Source of the DNA: Planomicrobium stackebrandtii | GTDB taxonomy: Bacteria; Bacillota; Bacilli; Bacillales_A; Planococcaceae | Length of the DNA stretch: 64,000 bases | Direction of reading: 5' to 3' | Assembly: GCF_030814955.1 (NCBI RefSeq) | Contig: NZ_JAUSWB010000007.1 | Span: forward strand, 124,001 to 188,000 | Shown here: piece by piece, positions 18,612-27,908 of the stretch | Numbering within the stretch: the first letter of the stretch is position 1 | How the letters are laid out: each line of letters starts with the position of its first letter | Notes under the pieces: generated by a model | The model's database searches: none | What the model was told of the DNA's origin: nothing | The model's input: only the letters and a program-made list of their open reading frames with translations | Program-made: the position numbers and the translations under genes

Positions 18612-20252
18612 ATGAAAGCGATTCGTTCTGTTTTGGAATTTTTAGAGGGAAACGGTGTTAAGTATGTGTTTGGAATACCTGCAGGTTCGGTCAATGCTTT
18701 TTATGATCAACTTTACGATTTTCCTGAAATCACGCCAATTGTCACAAAACACGAAGGAGCTGCCTCTTATATGGCGGCTTCCTATGCGAAATATTCGCAG
18801 CAGCTAAGTGTCTGTATCGGCAGTAGTGGACCGGGCGGGACTAACTTGGTGACAGGAGCTGCTAATGCAATGCGGGAACACTTGCCGATTCTATTTTTGA
18901 CCGGAGCAGTTCCTGTCAGTACGATGGGCTTGAATGCTTCTCAAGAGCTTGATGCTCAGGCAATCTTTCAATCTGTGACAAAGTATAGTGTAACGGTGTT
19001 GGATTCAGCTGATTTATTGGATGAGATTGTAAAAGCAACTAAAATTGCACTTTCGGGAGTACCGGGCCCTGTCCATGTGGCTATGCCAATTGATGTACAA
19101 ATGGGAGATGTTGGAGAAGTATCTATTCCGGCACTGGAAATCGAGCGGCATCCATCTGTTGATCCTGCAATCGTAAAACAAGCTGCCGACCATTTGATGC
19201 AGAAGAAAAAAGGGATCATTTTCGCTGGGCAAGGGGTGCGCAATTCGGTGGCTCAAGTAATAGAGCTTGCGGAATTGCTCAACTGGCCAATCGTCGCGAC
19301 ACCCGTTGCTAAAGGGCTTTTCCGGGAAGACCACCCGCTATTTGCTGGAGTTTTTGGATTTGCCGGAAAAGAACAGACATCTTTGTTGGTTAATGAAGGA
19401 GACGCGGAGACGCTGCTGGTCCTCGGATCGAGTCTAGGTGAGACCGCGACAAGTAATTACAACCCAAATCTGGCGAAAGGCCGATTTGTGATTCAAGTTG
19501 ACTTTGATCCAACAGTTTTTGATCGAAAGTATCCGGTCGACATTCCAATGCTTGGCGATATGTCAGATAGTTTACAGGCGCTAAATGAAGAACTCCGAAC
19601 AAGAGGACTGGAGCGGCCTCTGCGTACAAAGTTAAATGAAACAGAATCAGCCAGCAATGCAAACGAGGTATTCAATACAAGAAACGTCTTGCGGAAGCTG
19701 CAAGAATTCCTGCCGCCTTCTACCAGGTATACCATTGATATAGGAGAGTTTATGGCATATGTTATTCATCATATGGAAGTGAAGGAAGAAGATACATTTG
19801 ATATCAATGTGCATTTTGGAGCAATGGGGAGCGGGCTAAGCGCAGCAATTGGCTCTAAACTCGCTGAACCTGATCGACCTGCAGTGGCAATAACGGGAGA
19901 TGGCTGCTTCTTTATGCATGGAATGGAAATCTTAACGGCTAAAGAATATAATTTGCCTATTTTGTTTATCGTCATGAATAATGCACGCTTGGGGATGGTG
20001 TACCAAGGACATACCTTGCAATACAAACGCTCACACCCATCTTTTGAACAAGAGCCAGTCAATATTGCAGCAATGGCTGCAGCCATGAATATCCCGAGTT
20101 TTCGTGTGGAAACCTTGGAAGATATATCTCAAAATGCGCTTGATGCGTTAACGAACTTAAACGGCCCTGCGATCTTAGAAGTAGCATTAGTCGATAACAG
20201 CATTCCACCGATGGGAGATAGAGTAAAATTCTTATCTTCTTTTGGGAAATAG
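18612..20252 (+). CDS. Thiamine-diphosphate-dependent enzyme, acetolactate synthase/pyruvate oxidase-like
   Basis: I start this at ATG 18612 (546 residues); an in-frame upstream ATG at 18516 adds 32 residues unlike the family and lies upstream of the likely promoter. All three TPP-enzyme domains are present. The N-terminal pyrimidine-binding domain has the activating Glu in TKHEGAASYMA. The middle domain follows (about 185-320). The C-terminal diphosphate-binding domain carries the GDG...NN motif, GDGCFFMHGME through MNNARLGM. Candidates are acetolactate synthase large subunit, pyruvate oxidase or a decarboxylase; no ilvN-type small subunit is adjacent. The gene stands alone between terminators with AT-rich flanks, so later acquisition is possible. 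Confidence 0.88.
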   Translation: MKAIRSVLEFLEGNGVKYVFGIPAGSVNAFYDQLYDFPEITPIVTKHEGAASYMAASYAKYSQQLSVCIGSSGPGGTNLVTGAANAMREHLPILFLTGAVPVSTMGLNASQELDAQAIFQSVTKYSVTVLDSADLLDEIVKATKIALSGVPGPVHVAMPIDVQMGDVGEVSIPALEIERHPSVDPAIVKQAADHLMQKKKGIIFAGQGVRNSVAQVIELAELLNWPIVATPVAKGLFREDHPLFAGVFGFAGKEQTSLLVNEGDAETLLVLGSSLGETATSNYNPNLAKGRFVIQVDFDPTVFDRKYPVDIPMLGDMSDSLQALNEELRTRGLERPLRTKLNETESASNANEVFNTRNVLRKLQEFLPPSTRYTIDIGEFMAYVIHHMEVKEEDTFDINVHFGAMGSGLSAAIGSKLAEPDRPAVAITGDGCFFMHGMEILTAKEYNLPILFIVMNNARLGMVYQGHTLQYKRSHPSFEQEPVNIAAMAAAMNIPSFRVETLEDISQNALDALTNLNGPAILEVALVDNSIPPMGDRVKFLSSFGK

Positions 20253-20362
20253 AAAGAACAAAAGCTGTTCTTTGAACTGTTTGCTTTAAGCCACATTTAA
20301 GGAACAGTTTCTACACTGATTTTATAACAGGTAAATTTCTATATTTGATAATATAGGACATA

Positions 20363-20416
20363 AAAGAAGGCTGCCGCCAAAAGTCAGGAAACTAACTTTT
20401 GGGGCAGCCTTCTTTT
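20363..20416. terminator. Bidirectional terminator between the TPP enzyme and ispH
   Basis: AAGAAGGCTGCC / GGCAGCCTTCTT with an inner CCAAAAGT / ACTTTTGG arm separates two convergent genes, with A and T tracts on either side. It resembles the hairpins at 53851-53899 and 62961-63010. Confidence 0.9.
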
Positions 20417-21396
20417 TATTCACCTACCGGATACGGCTCGATGCGTTCCGATGGTTTTGGGTGCTTGATTTTTGGAAGAATCTTATTGAGCGGCACAGAC
20501 CGTGTCAATGCATGTGTGCTTGGGTCTGCCGGGTCAAAAAGATCCAGAAACTTCATGACTTCTTTGACGATTGGCGTCGGTGTAGAAGCGCCAGCAGTAA
20601 TGCCGACTGTTTCAACGCCTTCCAGCCATTCCAGCTTCAATTCGGACAAATCGGAAATGCGGTAAGCAGGGGTGCCTGCAATGTCTTGTGATACTTGGGC
20701 CAAGCGATTGGAGTTATTGCTCATCGGATCGCCGATGACGATCAATAAATCCGCTTCTCCGGCTTGCTGAGCGACAGCTTCCTGGCGAACTTGAGTTGCC
20801 AGGCAAATTTCCTTGTGGACTTCAGAATGCGGGAACTTTTCTTTCAGCCGTTTCATCATGTCCACAACATCCCATTGGCTCATCGTGGTTTGGTTGGTGA
20901 CAATGATCTTGTCAGAATCCAATTCCAGGCTGTTGACGTCTTCAACAGTTTCCACTAAATGGACCATGTGCGGTGCAACGCCGATTGCGCCTTCAGGTTC
21001 CGGGTGACCGCTTTTACCGATATAGACGATCTGGTAGCCGTCTGCCGTCTTCTCGCGAATCAAGTCATGCGTCACAGTGACGTCAGGGCAGGTCGCGTCA
21101 ATTGATACGAGGCCCTTACGTTTGGCCAGCTCGCGGACTTGCGGAGAAACGCCGTGTGCCGTGAAAATAACGGTGCCGGTTTCGACTTTCTCCAAAATCT
21201 CGAGGCGGTTGGTGCCGTCCAAAGTGATGATGCCATCTTCCTCAAAAGCATCTGTTACATGTTTATTGTGGACAATCATTCCTAGTATATAAATGGGACG
21301 TGGCAACGTTTCATCCATTGCAGCGTTTTTCGCGATGACCATGGCATCCACCACTCCGTAGCAATATCCTCTTGGCGATATTTTCATAACCTTCAT
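20416..21396 (-). CDS. ispH: 4-hydroxy-3-methylbut-2-enyl diphosphate reductase
   Basis: This 326-residue enzyme starts at the ATG ending at 21396, preceded by AAAGGAGCGCGG. IspH is the last enzyme of the MEP pathway and makes IPP and DMAPP using a [4Fe-4S] cluster. The three cluster cysteines are seen in [18 protein letters not shown] and [12 protein letters not shown]; the substrate-binding SNNSNRL and TAGASTP motifs are intact. It corresponds to B. subtilis YqfP. IspG, the preceding enzyme, is also in this window at 26.6-27.7 kb. Confidence 0.97.
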   Translation of the reverse strand: MKVMKISPRGYCYGVVDAMVIAKNAAMDETLPRPIYILGMIVHNKHVTDAFEEDGIITLDGTNRLEILEKVETGTVIFTAHGVSPQVRELAKRKGLVSIDATCPDVTVTHDLIREKTADGYQIVYIGKSGHPEPEGAIGVAPHMVHLVETVEDVNSLELDSDKIIVTNQTTMSQWDVVDMMKRLKEKFPHSEVHKEICLATQVRQEAVAQQAGEADLLIVIGDPMSNNSNRLAQVSQDIAGTPAYRISDLSELKLEWLEGVETVGITAGASTPTPIVKEVMKFLDLFDPADPSTHALTRSVPLNKILPKIKHPKPSERIEPYPVGE

Positions 21397-21429
21397 CAAG
21401 TACCGCGCTCCTTTCAAAATCATACATTC

Positions 21430-21458
21430 ATTATAACGGAGACGGCGCATGTTTACAA
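21430..21458 (-). promoter_or_regulatory. Sigma-A promoter of ispH
   Basis: On the minus strand TTGTAA (21458-21453) and TATAAT (21435-21430) are 17 bp apart, 34 bp before the ispH start. A divergent extended -10 (TGCTATAAT, 21488-21496) serves cshB on the plus strand. Confidence 0.7.
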
Positions 21459-21526
21459 AAGTTGCATCGCGTAAAGGCACTATTTTATGCTATAATGTCT
21501 AGAGCGTAAGGAGGGAATTCTATCCC

Positions 21527-22822
21527 ATGACAAAATTCAACGAATATCCATTCAAACCCTTCCTATTGGAAGCGGTAGAAAAACTCGGTTTTACAGAACC
21601 GACGCCGATCCAAAAGGAAATGATGCCCCATATATTGAAAGGCTCAAGTGCGATTGGCCAATCCCATACAGGGACTGGAAAAACGCATAGTTTCATTATC
21701 CCGATTGTAGAACGCATCGACGTCAGCAAACAGGAAGTGCAGGCGGTAATCGCAGCACCAACGCGTGAACTTGGAACGCAGATCTACAATGAGTTGCAGA
21801 AACTGGTTGTCGGATCCGGCATTGAAGTGAAATCGTTTATTGGTGGAACAGACAAGCAACGTTCAATCAACAAATTGAAAACACAGCCTCATATCGTCAT
21901 CGGTACACCAGGACGCCTGAAAGATTTGGTCAAAGAAAATGCCCTATTGGTACACACAGGAAAAATTCTTGTAGTGGATGAAGCCGATTTGGCTTTTGAT
22001 CTTGGCTTTATCGAAGAAATCGATCAGGTAGCCGGCAAAATGCAAGACAAACTGGAAATGTATGTTTTTTCAGCAACCATTCCAGAAAAGTTAAAACCGT
22101 TCCTGAAAAAATACATGGAGTCACCAGTTCACGTGAAAATCGGAGACAAGCGCCCGACTGCAGATGGCCTCGACTTTTACCTAGTGCCTGTCCGCAGCAA
22201 AAAGAAAATGGAGCGCCTGCAGGATGTTATGAAAGTCATCAATCCTTATTTGGCAATCATTTTCGTCAACACCCGCACCAACGCTGATTATGTAGCTGAC
22301 CAATTGGCCAGAGAAGGCATCCGGGTTGGCCGCGTCCATGGTGACTTGGCTCCGCGTGAGCGCGTCAAAATGATGCGCCAGATCCGCGACTTGGAATATC
22401 AATACATCGTAGCGACAGATCTTGCCGCCCGCGGAATTGATATTCAAGGCGTCAGCCACGTCATCAACTACGAATTGCCGGAAGACCTGGAATTCTTTAT
22501 TCACCGCGTTGGCCGTACAGCTCGTGCAGGAATGAAAGGTGTAGCCATCACATTGTTCAAGCCGGAAGACGATGACGCCATTGTCCGCATTGAAAAAATG
22601 GGCATTCCTTTCCAGCAAAAAGACATCGTTAAAGGCGAGTTTGTGGATTTGAAAGAACGCCACAGCCGGACAACACGCACAAGAAAAACGAACGAAGCAG
22701 ACGCGAAAGCGAAAACAATGGTTCACAAGCCAAAAGCGGTAAAACCGATGTACAAGAAGAAAATGAAATGGAAAATGGACGAAATCAAAAAAATGGAACG
22801 ACGCAAAAATCGCAAAAAGTAA
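21527..22822 (+). CDS. cshB: DEAD-box ATP-dependent RNA helicase CshB
   Basis: This 431-residue helicase starts at ATG 21527 behind AAGGAGGG. Motif Q is at TEPTPIQKEMMP, motif I is SHTGTGKTHSF, motif II is VVDEADLAF, motif III is FSAT, and motif VI is FIHRVGRTARAG. A basic Lys-rich tail (about 385-431) follows and probably binds RNA. CshB (YqfR) is one of the cold-related helicases of Bacillales acting in RNA decay and ribosome assembly. nfo follows 12 bp downstream, and the pair is probably cotranscribed. The yqfQ gene I expect between ispH and cshB in B. subtilis is absent. Confidence 0.96.
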   Translation: MTKFNEYPFKPFLLEAVEKLGFTEPTPIQKEMMPHILKGSSAIGQSHTGTGKTHSFIIPIVERIDVSKQEVQAVIAAPTRELGTQIYNELQKLVVGSGIEVKSFIGGTDKQRSINKLKTQPHIVIGTPGRLKDLVKENALLVHTGKILVVDEADLAFDLGFIEEIDQVAGKMQDKLEMYVFSATIPEKLKPFLKKYMESPVHVKIGDKRPTADGLDFYLVPVRSKKKMERLQDVMKVINPYLAIIFVNTRTNADYVADQLAREGIRVGRVHGDLAPRERVKMMRQIRDLEYQYIVATDLAARGIDIQGVSHVINYELPEDLEFFIHRVGRTARAGMKGVAITLFKPEDDDAIVRIEKMGIPFQQKDIVKGEFVDLKERHSRTTRTRKTNEADAKAKTMVHKPKAVKPMYKKKMKWKMDEIKKMERRKNRKK

Positions 22823-22834
22823 GGAGATAGTTTC

Positions 22835-23728
22835 ATGCTATTAGGATCTCACGTATCAATGAGCGGCAAAGGGATGCTGCTTGCAGCAAGCGAAGAAGCC
22901 GCTTCTTACGGAGCGTCGACTTTCATGATCTATACCGGTGCCCCTCAAAATACGCGCCGCAAACCAATTGAAGAGCTGAACATTGACGCAGGGCTTGCCC
23001 ATATGGCCGCCAATAATTTAACGAATATTGTGGTCCATGCGCCATATATCATCAATTTAGGGAATACCCAAAAACCCGAAACTTTCGCGCATGGCGTGGA
23101 ATTTCTTCAAAAAGAAATTGAGCGGACAGCAGCACTGGGAGCACAGCAAATCGTTCTGCATCCCGGCGCCCATGTTGGAGCCGGAGCAGAGGCAGGCATC
23201 GCCAAAATCATCGAAGGTTTGAATGAAGTATTGACGCAGGATTATCCCGTCAATATCGCACTTGAGACGATGGCTGGCAAAGGGACGGAATGTGGACGCA
23301 GTTTTGAAGAAATCGCTGCGATCATCAACGGAGTTACCCACAACGAGCGCTTGTCCGTATGCTTTGATACTTGCCATACGCATGACGCAGGCTACAACAT
23401 CAAAGAAGATTTTGATGGAGTGCTGGAAGAGTTCGACCGCATTATCGGCATCGAGCGCCTTCAAGTGCTGCACATCAATGACAGCAAAAATGTTCGCGGA
23501 GCGGGCAAAGACCGCCACGAAAACATCGGCTTTGGTGAAATCGGCTTTGAGGCTTTGAATGGCATCGTCCATCACCGGGATCTTATGCACGTACCAAAAA
23601 TTCTCGAGACGCCTTATGTCGGACTGGATGCTAAAAACAAAAAACCGCCATACGCATTCGAAATTGAAATGTTCAAAGCGGGCATCTTTTCACCAGGCGC
23701 CATTGAAGAGCTGAAATCGCCACTATAG
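22835..23728 (+). CDS. nfo: Deoxyribonuclease IV (AP endonuclease Nfo)
   Basis: This 297-residue TIM-barrel enzyme starts at ATG 22835 behind AAGGAGA. It cuts 5' to abasic sites in base excision repair. Metal-ligand motifs are seen in [31 protein letters not shown], and [20 protein letters not shown] (trinuclear zinc site), all intact. It is B. subtilis YqfS. It is complete and at normal length. Confidence 0.97.
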   Translation: MLLGSHVSMSGKGMLLAASEEAASYGASTFMIYTGAPQNTRRKPIEELNIDAGLAHMAANNLTNIVVHAPYIINLGNTQKPETFAHGVEFLQKEIERTAALGAQQIVLHPGAHVGAGAEAGIAKIIEGLNEVLTQDYPVNIALETMAGKGTECGRSFEEIAAIINGVTHNERLSVCFDTCHTHDAGYNIKEDFDGVLEEFDRIIGIERLQVLHINDSKNVRGAGKDRHENIGFGEIGFEALNGIVHHRDLMHVPKILETPYVGLDAKNKKPPYAFEIEMFKAGIFSPGAIEELKSPL

Positions 23729-23740
23729 AACTTGAATGTT

Positions 23741-23786
23741 GAAGCTGAAGAAAGACCCGATTTTATGGGACTGACTTCAGCTTTTT
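23741..23786 (+). terminator. Terminator after nfo
   Basis: The stem GAAGCTGAAG / CTTCAGCTTT spans a 24-nt loop and is followed by a short T run, 13 bp after the nfo stop. Confidence 0.7.
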
Positions 23787-23853
23787 ACATTTCATTTATC
23801 TGCAAGCAAGAAACATTGGTAAGAAGAGGGGAAAGTTATTTAAGTTCAATCTA

Positions 23854-23913
23854 TTTACATTCCCGGTGAACTCTACTATACTTTCTTAATGTAAATCGTA
23901 ATCATTATTATTA
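23854..23913 (+). promoter_or_regulatory. znuC promoter and Zur box
   Basis: TTTACA (23854-23859) and TATACT (23877-23882) are 17 bp apart. Just downstream, AAATCGTAATCATTATTATTA (23893-23913) resembles the Bacillus Zur operator (palindrome around TCGTAATNATTACGA); about 7 of 10 arm positions pair. Placement just after the -10 fits zinc-dependent repression by the zur product encoded at the end of the same operon. Confidence 0.78.
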
Positions 23914-23929
23914 GAAAAGAGGCGGCACA

Positions 23930-24697
23930 ATGGTCGCGCCATTAATTGACATTAAAGATATCAGTTTTGAATATGAACAAACAAAAGCGCTCGATAACAT
24001 TTCCATGAAAGTGGAAGAAGGCGATTTTTTAGCGATTTTAGGTCCGAACGGTTCCGGCAAATCCACTTTGCTGAAAATCATGCTGGGGCTCATCAAGCCA
24101 AGCAAAGGGAAAATCGAACTTTTCGGTGTGGATGCAAAAAACTTCAAAAATCGCGAATGGATCGGCTATGTGTCCCAGAAGTCCAATTCCTTTAATTCGG
24201 GATTTCCGGCAACTGTGGAAGAAGTTGTAGCAGGGGGACTGGCAAAAAAAACCGGTTTGTTCCATCGCCTGCCAAAATCTGCCCACCAAGAAGTGGCAGA
24301 AGCGCTTGAAGCGGTCGGCATGCAGGACTTCATGGGCCGCAGCGTCAGTGAGCTGTCAGGCGGCCAGCAGCAACGCATTTTCATCGCCCGTGCACTGGTG
24401 GCAAAACCGAAAGTCCTGATTCTGGATGAACCGACTGTCGGGGTGGATCACCAGAATGTCCAGGCATTTTATGACATGCTGGCTTCGCTGAACCGCGACA
24501 AAAATATTACGCTGGTGCTGGTGACGCACGATGTGGATACCGTGACAGACCGGATCACGCATGTCGCCTGTTTAAACCAGACCATTCATTTCCACGGATT
24601 TAAAGAGCAGCTTCACACGATGAGCGACGAACAGCGCGAAGCGTGGTACGGCCATTCTGTCCGGAAAATTCATCATATCGGAGGAAGCCATGCATGA
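23930..24697 (+). CDS. znuC: Zinc ABC transporter ATP-binding protein
   Basis: This 255-residue ABC ATPase starts at ATG 23930 behind AGAGGCGGC. Walker A is GPNGSGKST (about 41-49), the Q-loop is in VSQKSNSFN, the signature is LSGGQQQR, Walker B is VLILDEPTVGVD, and the H-loop is LVTHDVDTV. With ZnuB it would drive high-affinity zinc import. The last four bases overlap the znuB start (ATGA). A Zur box precedes the operon. The solute-binding protein ZnuA is not encoded in this operon. Confidence 0.94.
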   Translation: MVAPLIDIKDISFEYEQTKALDNISMKVEEGDFLAILGPNGSGKSTLLKIMLGLIKPSKGKIELFGVDAKNFKNREWIGYVSQKSNSFNSGFPATVEEVVAGGLAKKTGLFHRLPKSAHQEVAEALEAVGMQDFMGRSVSELSGGQQQRIFIARALVAKPKVLILDEPTVGVDHQNVQAFYDMLASLNRDKNITLVLVTHDVDTVTDRITHVACLNQTIHFHGFKEQLHTMSDEQREAWYGHSVRKIHHIGGSHA

Positions 24698-25548
24698 TTG
24701 AAGCTATTTTATCTTATGAATTTTTACAAAACGCTTTTGCGGCTGGTTTGATCATCGGGGTCATCGCGCCGCTGCTCGGTGTATTTATCGTTGTCCGCAG
24801 GCTTTCCCTCATTGCGGATGCCTTGAGCCATGTCACGCTTGCCGGAATTGCCGGAAGCCTGTATTTGAGCCAGAGTGTTGCGTCGTTGGCACTTTTAAAC
24901 CCGCTGTTTCTCGGTATTGCGGCTTCCGTTGCCGGTTCGGTGCTGATTGAACGGTTGAGAAGCTTGTACAAGCATTACGAGGAACTGGCGATTCCCATTA
25001 TTTTGTCAGCCGGCATCGGATTTGGTGCGATTTTCATTTCGTTGGCACAAGGATTCTCCAATGACTTGTTCGGCTATTTGTTCGGCTCAGTATCAGCGGT
25101 AAGCAGACAAGACTTGTTGATTGTAGCCGGGATTGCTGTTGTCGTATTGGCGTTTATTTATTTTTTCTTCAAGGAATTGTTCGTTTTATCGTTTGACGAT
25201 GAGTATGCACGAGCTTCCGGGCTGCCTGCAAAGTGGATTCATTTTATGTTCATGATTGTCACGGCACTGGTCATTGCAGGTTCGATGCGCATTGTCGGCA
25301 TCCTTCTGGTGTCGTCATTGATGACGATTCCGGTTGCAACCGCTATGCGGGTAACAAAAAGCTTTAAGCAAACCATAATTCTATCGATCATTTTCGGTGA
25401 AGTTTCCGTCATAACCGGCTTAGTTACCGCTTTTTATTTTGATTTGGCGCCGGGCGGCACAATTGTTGTAACGTCCATTTTCCTGTTGCTTCTGGTCATT
25501 GCCTATAAAAAAATCATGGTTTCACTTAAAAAAGGAGCGATCGCATGA
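24694..25548 (+). CDS. znuB: Zinc ABC transporter permease
   Basis: This 284-residue permease of the ABC-3 family starts at ATG 24694, overlapping znuC by 4 bp, with GGAGG at 24681-24685 inside znuC. I count about eight hydrophobic helices. The family motif for coupling is near RRLSLIADALSHVTLAGIAG, and a second conserved stretch is LVSSLMTIPVATAM. It forms the membrane channel for zinc with ZnuC. It overlaps zur by 4 bp, so all three genes are tightly coupled. Confidence 0.94.
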   Translation: MIEAILSYEFLQNAFAAGLIIGVIAPLLGVFIVVRRLSLIADALSHVTLAGIAGSLYLSQSVASLALLNPLFLGIAASVAGSVLIERLRSLYKHYEELAIPIILSAGIGFGAIFISLAQGFSNDLFGYLFGSVSAVSRQDLLIVAGIAVVVLAFIYFFFKELFVLSFDDEYARASGLPAKWIHFMFMIVTALVIAGSMRIVGILLVSSLMTIPVATAMRVTKSFKQTIILSIIFGEVSVITGLVTAFYFDLAPGGTIVVTSIFLLLLVIAYKKIMVSLKKGAIA

Positions 25549-25955
25549 ATTTAACCAATGCATGGACTATCCTCAAAGACAACGGTTTTAAAGAAACATC
25601 AAAGCGCAACCAGATTCTGGAGTTGTTTTCCAATGATGAGCGCTATTTGACGGCAAGAGATTTGCTCGATGTTATGCAGAAAGATTATCCGAGCATGAGC
25701 TATGACACGGTATACCGGAATCTGGCGACATTCGTATCTCTGGGCATTCTGGAAGAAACCGAGCTGTCTGGCGAGCGCCATTTCCGGATGCAATGCGAAA
25801 GCGATCACCATCATCATCATTTTATCTGCATGGACTGCGGCAAAATAAAAGAAATTCCGGTTTGCCCAATGGATATGCTCGGAGCTGCGTTGCCAGCATA
25901 TGAAATTGCCAACCACAAGTTTGAAATATACGGGAAATGTCCCGAATGCAAATAA
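25545..25955 (+). CDS. zur: Zinc uptake regulator Zur (Fur family)
   Basis: This 136-residue Fur-family repressor starts at ATG 25545 inside the znuB stop. The N-terminal winged helix contains TSKRNQILELF and SYDTVYRNLATF. The dimerisation domain has a run of five histidines (ESDHHHHHFICMDCG) and two Cys-x2-Cys pairs (CMDCG and CPECK) for the structural zinc. Identity as Zur rather than Fur or PerR rests on the zinc-transport operon and the Zur-like box upstream. It corresponds to B. subtilis YqfV. Confidence 0.93.
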   Translation: MNLTNAWTILKDNGFKETSKRNQILELFSNDERYLTARDLLDVMQKDYPSMSYDTVYRNLATFVSLGILEETELSGERHFRMQCESDHHHHHFICMDCGKIKEIPVCPMDMLGAALPAYEIANHKFEIYGKCPECK

Positions 25956-25988
25956 AAGCGAGAGTGGGATTTCCCACTCTCGCTTTTA
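25954..25988. terminator. Bidirectional terminator between zur and yqfW
   Basis: A perfect 16-bp stem (AAAAGCGAGAGTGGGA and its complement) with a TT loop has A and T tracts on the two sides and separates convergent genes. Confidence 0.94.
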
Positions 25989-26000
25989 TAATTGCATCAA

Positions 26001-26600
26001 TTATTTGCCGCTCAACGTTTTTTGGATGCTGAACTCATTTTTAACCCATTCGTTCGCTTCCAGCCAATCATACACCCGGATAACGTTGCCAGGTATTGGC
26101 TGGCGGTTGTACGGCGTGTCGAACAGTATCACGGGTATATCCAACTCTTCAGCGATTTCCACGGCATTGTCGTGTTTGTCCTCGAAGAACAAATGGACAT
26201 TGTGGCGCTTAGCTGTTTCGATCTTTTTGTGCGAGCCGATCAGTTCAATGTGGTCATAGGCGATGGCATGTTCCGCAAACCAGTCAAAGGTGACGTCACG
26301 GACATTATCACCTCTGGCAGAAATATAATACAGCTCGTATTGGTCTTTCCAGTCATTCAAAATGTTCTTGGCATTTTCAGAAACCGGGGAAGCTGCGTAT
26401 ATACGAGGTTCAGAATCCCGGAACCATGAATAAAATTCGCCATGTGCCAGATGGGGAAGGGCAGCGGTCAAATCGTATTCCTTAATATCGTCCAATGTCA
26501 GTTCACTTTTGAACTTTTCATTTATGTGAGGAATCAGTGATGTTGGAGATGTCACTGTTCCATCAATATCTATTCCAAAACGGTATCTCACTTTGCTCAC
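26001..26600 (-). CDS. yqfW: HAD-superfamily putative nucleotidase (YqfW)
   Basis: This 199-residue protein has a GTG start at 26600, 4 bp after the ispG stop, with a weak AAGG ahead, so it is probably coupled to ispG. HAD motif I is FGIDIDGTVTS (nucleophile and acid Asp), motif II is YISARGD, the Lys motif is near HKKIETAK, and motif III is HLFFEDKHDNAV. It belongs to the NT5C/5'(3')-deoxyribonucleotidase-like group, matching B. subtilis YqfW. The substrate is not known. Confidence 0.88.
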   Translation of the reverse strand: MSKVRYRFGIDIDGTVTSPTSLIPHINEKFKSELTLDDIKEYDLTAALPHLAHGEFYSWFRDSEPRIYAASPVSENAKNILNDWKDQYELYYISARGDNVRDVTFDWFAEHAIAYDHIELIGSHKKIETAKRHNVHLFFEDKHDNAVEIAEELDIPVILFDTPYNRQPIPGNVIRVYDWLEANEWVKNEFSIQKTLSGK

Positions 26601-26604
26601 AACC

Positions 26605-27726
26605 TTATGCTTGTTGTTGTTCTAATTCTTTCTTTTCTGCAGCTTGCTTGGCAAAATATTCTTCCGCCAATTTATCGATTTCGACTTTCAGCTCGTCGAC
26701 CATCGTCGCTTCAGGAACTTTGCGGACGGTTTTGCCTTTCATAAACAGCAGCCCTTCACCGCGTGCGCCAGCGATGCCGATGTCAGCTTCGCGTGCTTCG
26801 CCAGGTCCGTTGACTGCGCAGCCTAATACAGCGACTTTTAATGGGGCCTTGATGTGGGAGATGTATTCTTCCACTTCGTTGGCGATAGTGATTAAGTCAA
26901 TTTCAATGCGTCCGCATGTCGGACATGAGATCAAGGTTGCAGCGTTTGAAGAAAGGCCGAATATTTTCAGCATTTCACGTGCCACTTTAACTTCTTCAAC
27001 CGGATCGGCACTTAATGATACACGCAGTGTGTTGCCGATGCCTTTGGCGAACAATGCGCCGAGGCCAGCGGCACTTTTGACGGTACCGGAAAACAGGGTG
27101 CCGGATTCCGTGATGCCGAGGTGCAAGGGGTAATCGAACGCTTTAGAAGCGAGCTCGTATGCTTCAACAGCCAGGCTGACATCAGACGCTTTCAAGGAAA
27201 CGATGATGTCATGGAAATCCAGGTCTTCTAAAATCTTGATGTGGTGAAGAGCACTTTCAACCATGCCTTCAGCAGTTGGATAGCCATATTTTTCAAGGAT
27301 TTTGCGTTCCAAGGAACCGGCGTTGACGCCGATGCGGATTGGAATGCCTTTTGCTTTAGCTGCATTAACTACAGCTTCCACTTTTTCACGGCGTCCGATA
27401 TTGCCCGGGTTGATGCGGATTTTGTCGGCACCTTGTTCGATGGCGATCAAAGCCAATTTATAATCAAAATGAATATCCACTACTAATGGAATATTAATGC
27501 GTTCTTTGATAGCGCCTATTGCATAAGCTGCGCGTTCATCTGGGCAGGCTACACGGACAATCTGGCAGCCTGCTTCTTCCAGGCGCAAGATTTCAGCTAC
27601 AGTCGCTTCCACATCGTGGGTTTTGGTCGTTGCCATGCTTTGTATAAACAATTCATTACTGCCGCCAATCGTCAAATCTCCGACTTTTACGGGGCGTGTG
27701 TTTGAACGGTGTGTCATTTCGCTCAT
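26605..27726 (-). CDS. ispG: 4-hydroxy-3-methylbut-2-en-1-yl diphosphate synthase
   Basis: This 373-residue MEP-pathway enzyme starts at the ATG ending at 27726 behind AAAGGAGAG. IspG converts MEcPP to HMBPP with a [4Fe-4S] cluster. The N-terminal TIM barrel is intact ([28 protein letters not shown]), and the cluster cysteines are in LISCPTCGR and [19 protein letters not shown]. The C-terminus ends in a Gln/Glu-rich tail. Corresponds to B. subtilis YqfY. yqfW follows directly. I see no gene in the 182 bp between ispG and the DUF1189 gene; B. subtilis yqfZ and yqgA are missing. Confidence 0.97.
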   Translation of the reverse strand: MSEMTHRSNTRPVKVGDLTIGGSNELFIQSMATTKTHDVEATVAEILRLEEAGCQIVRVACPDERAAYAIGAIKERINIPLVVDIHFDYKLALIAIEQGADKIRINPGNIGRREKVEAVVNAAKAKGIPIRIGVNAGSLERKILEKYGYPTAEGMVESALHHIKILEDLDFHDIIVSLKASDVSLAVEAYELASKAFDYPLHLGITESGTLFSGTVKSAAGLGALFAKGIGNTLRVSLSADPVEEVKVAREMLKIFGLSSNAATLISCPTCGRIEIDLITIANEVEEYISHIKAPLKVAVLGCAVNGPGEAREADIGIAGARGEGLLFMKGKTVRKVPEATMVDELKVEIDKLAEEYFAKQAAEKKELEQQQA

Positions 27727-27908
27727 GAAAAAATCTCTCCTTTTTAATGATGGCCAGTTTTTTCAGCTCATCTGTGTTTGTCCAACAATTGCCGGGGTTT
27801 CCGAAAGTTGCCGGTTCTATTCCATTACCTATAGCCATTTTAGCAGTGTCTCGCTCCAAAAGACAAGAAAGAGGGCTGATGTCCGGCTTTCTTTACATTA
27901 AATTAACT

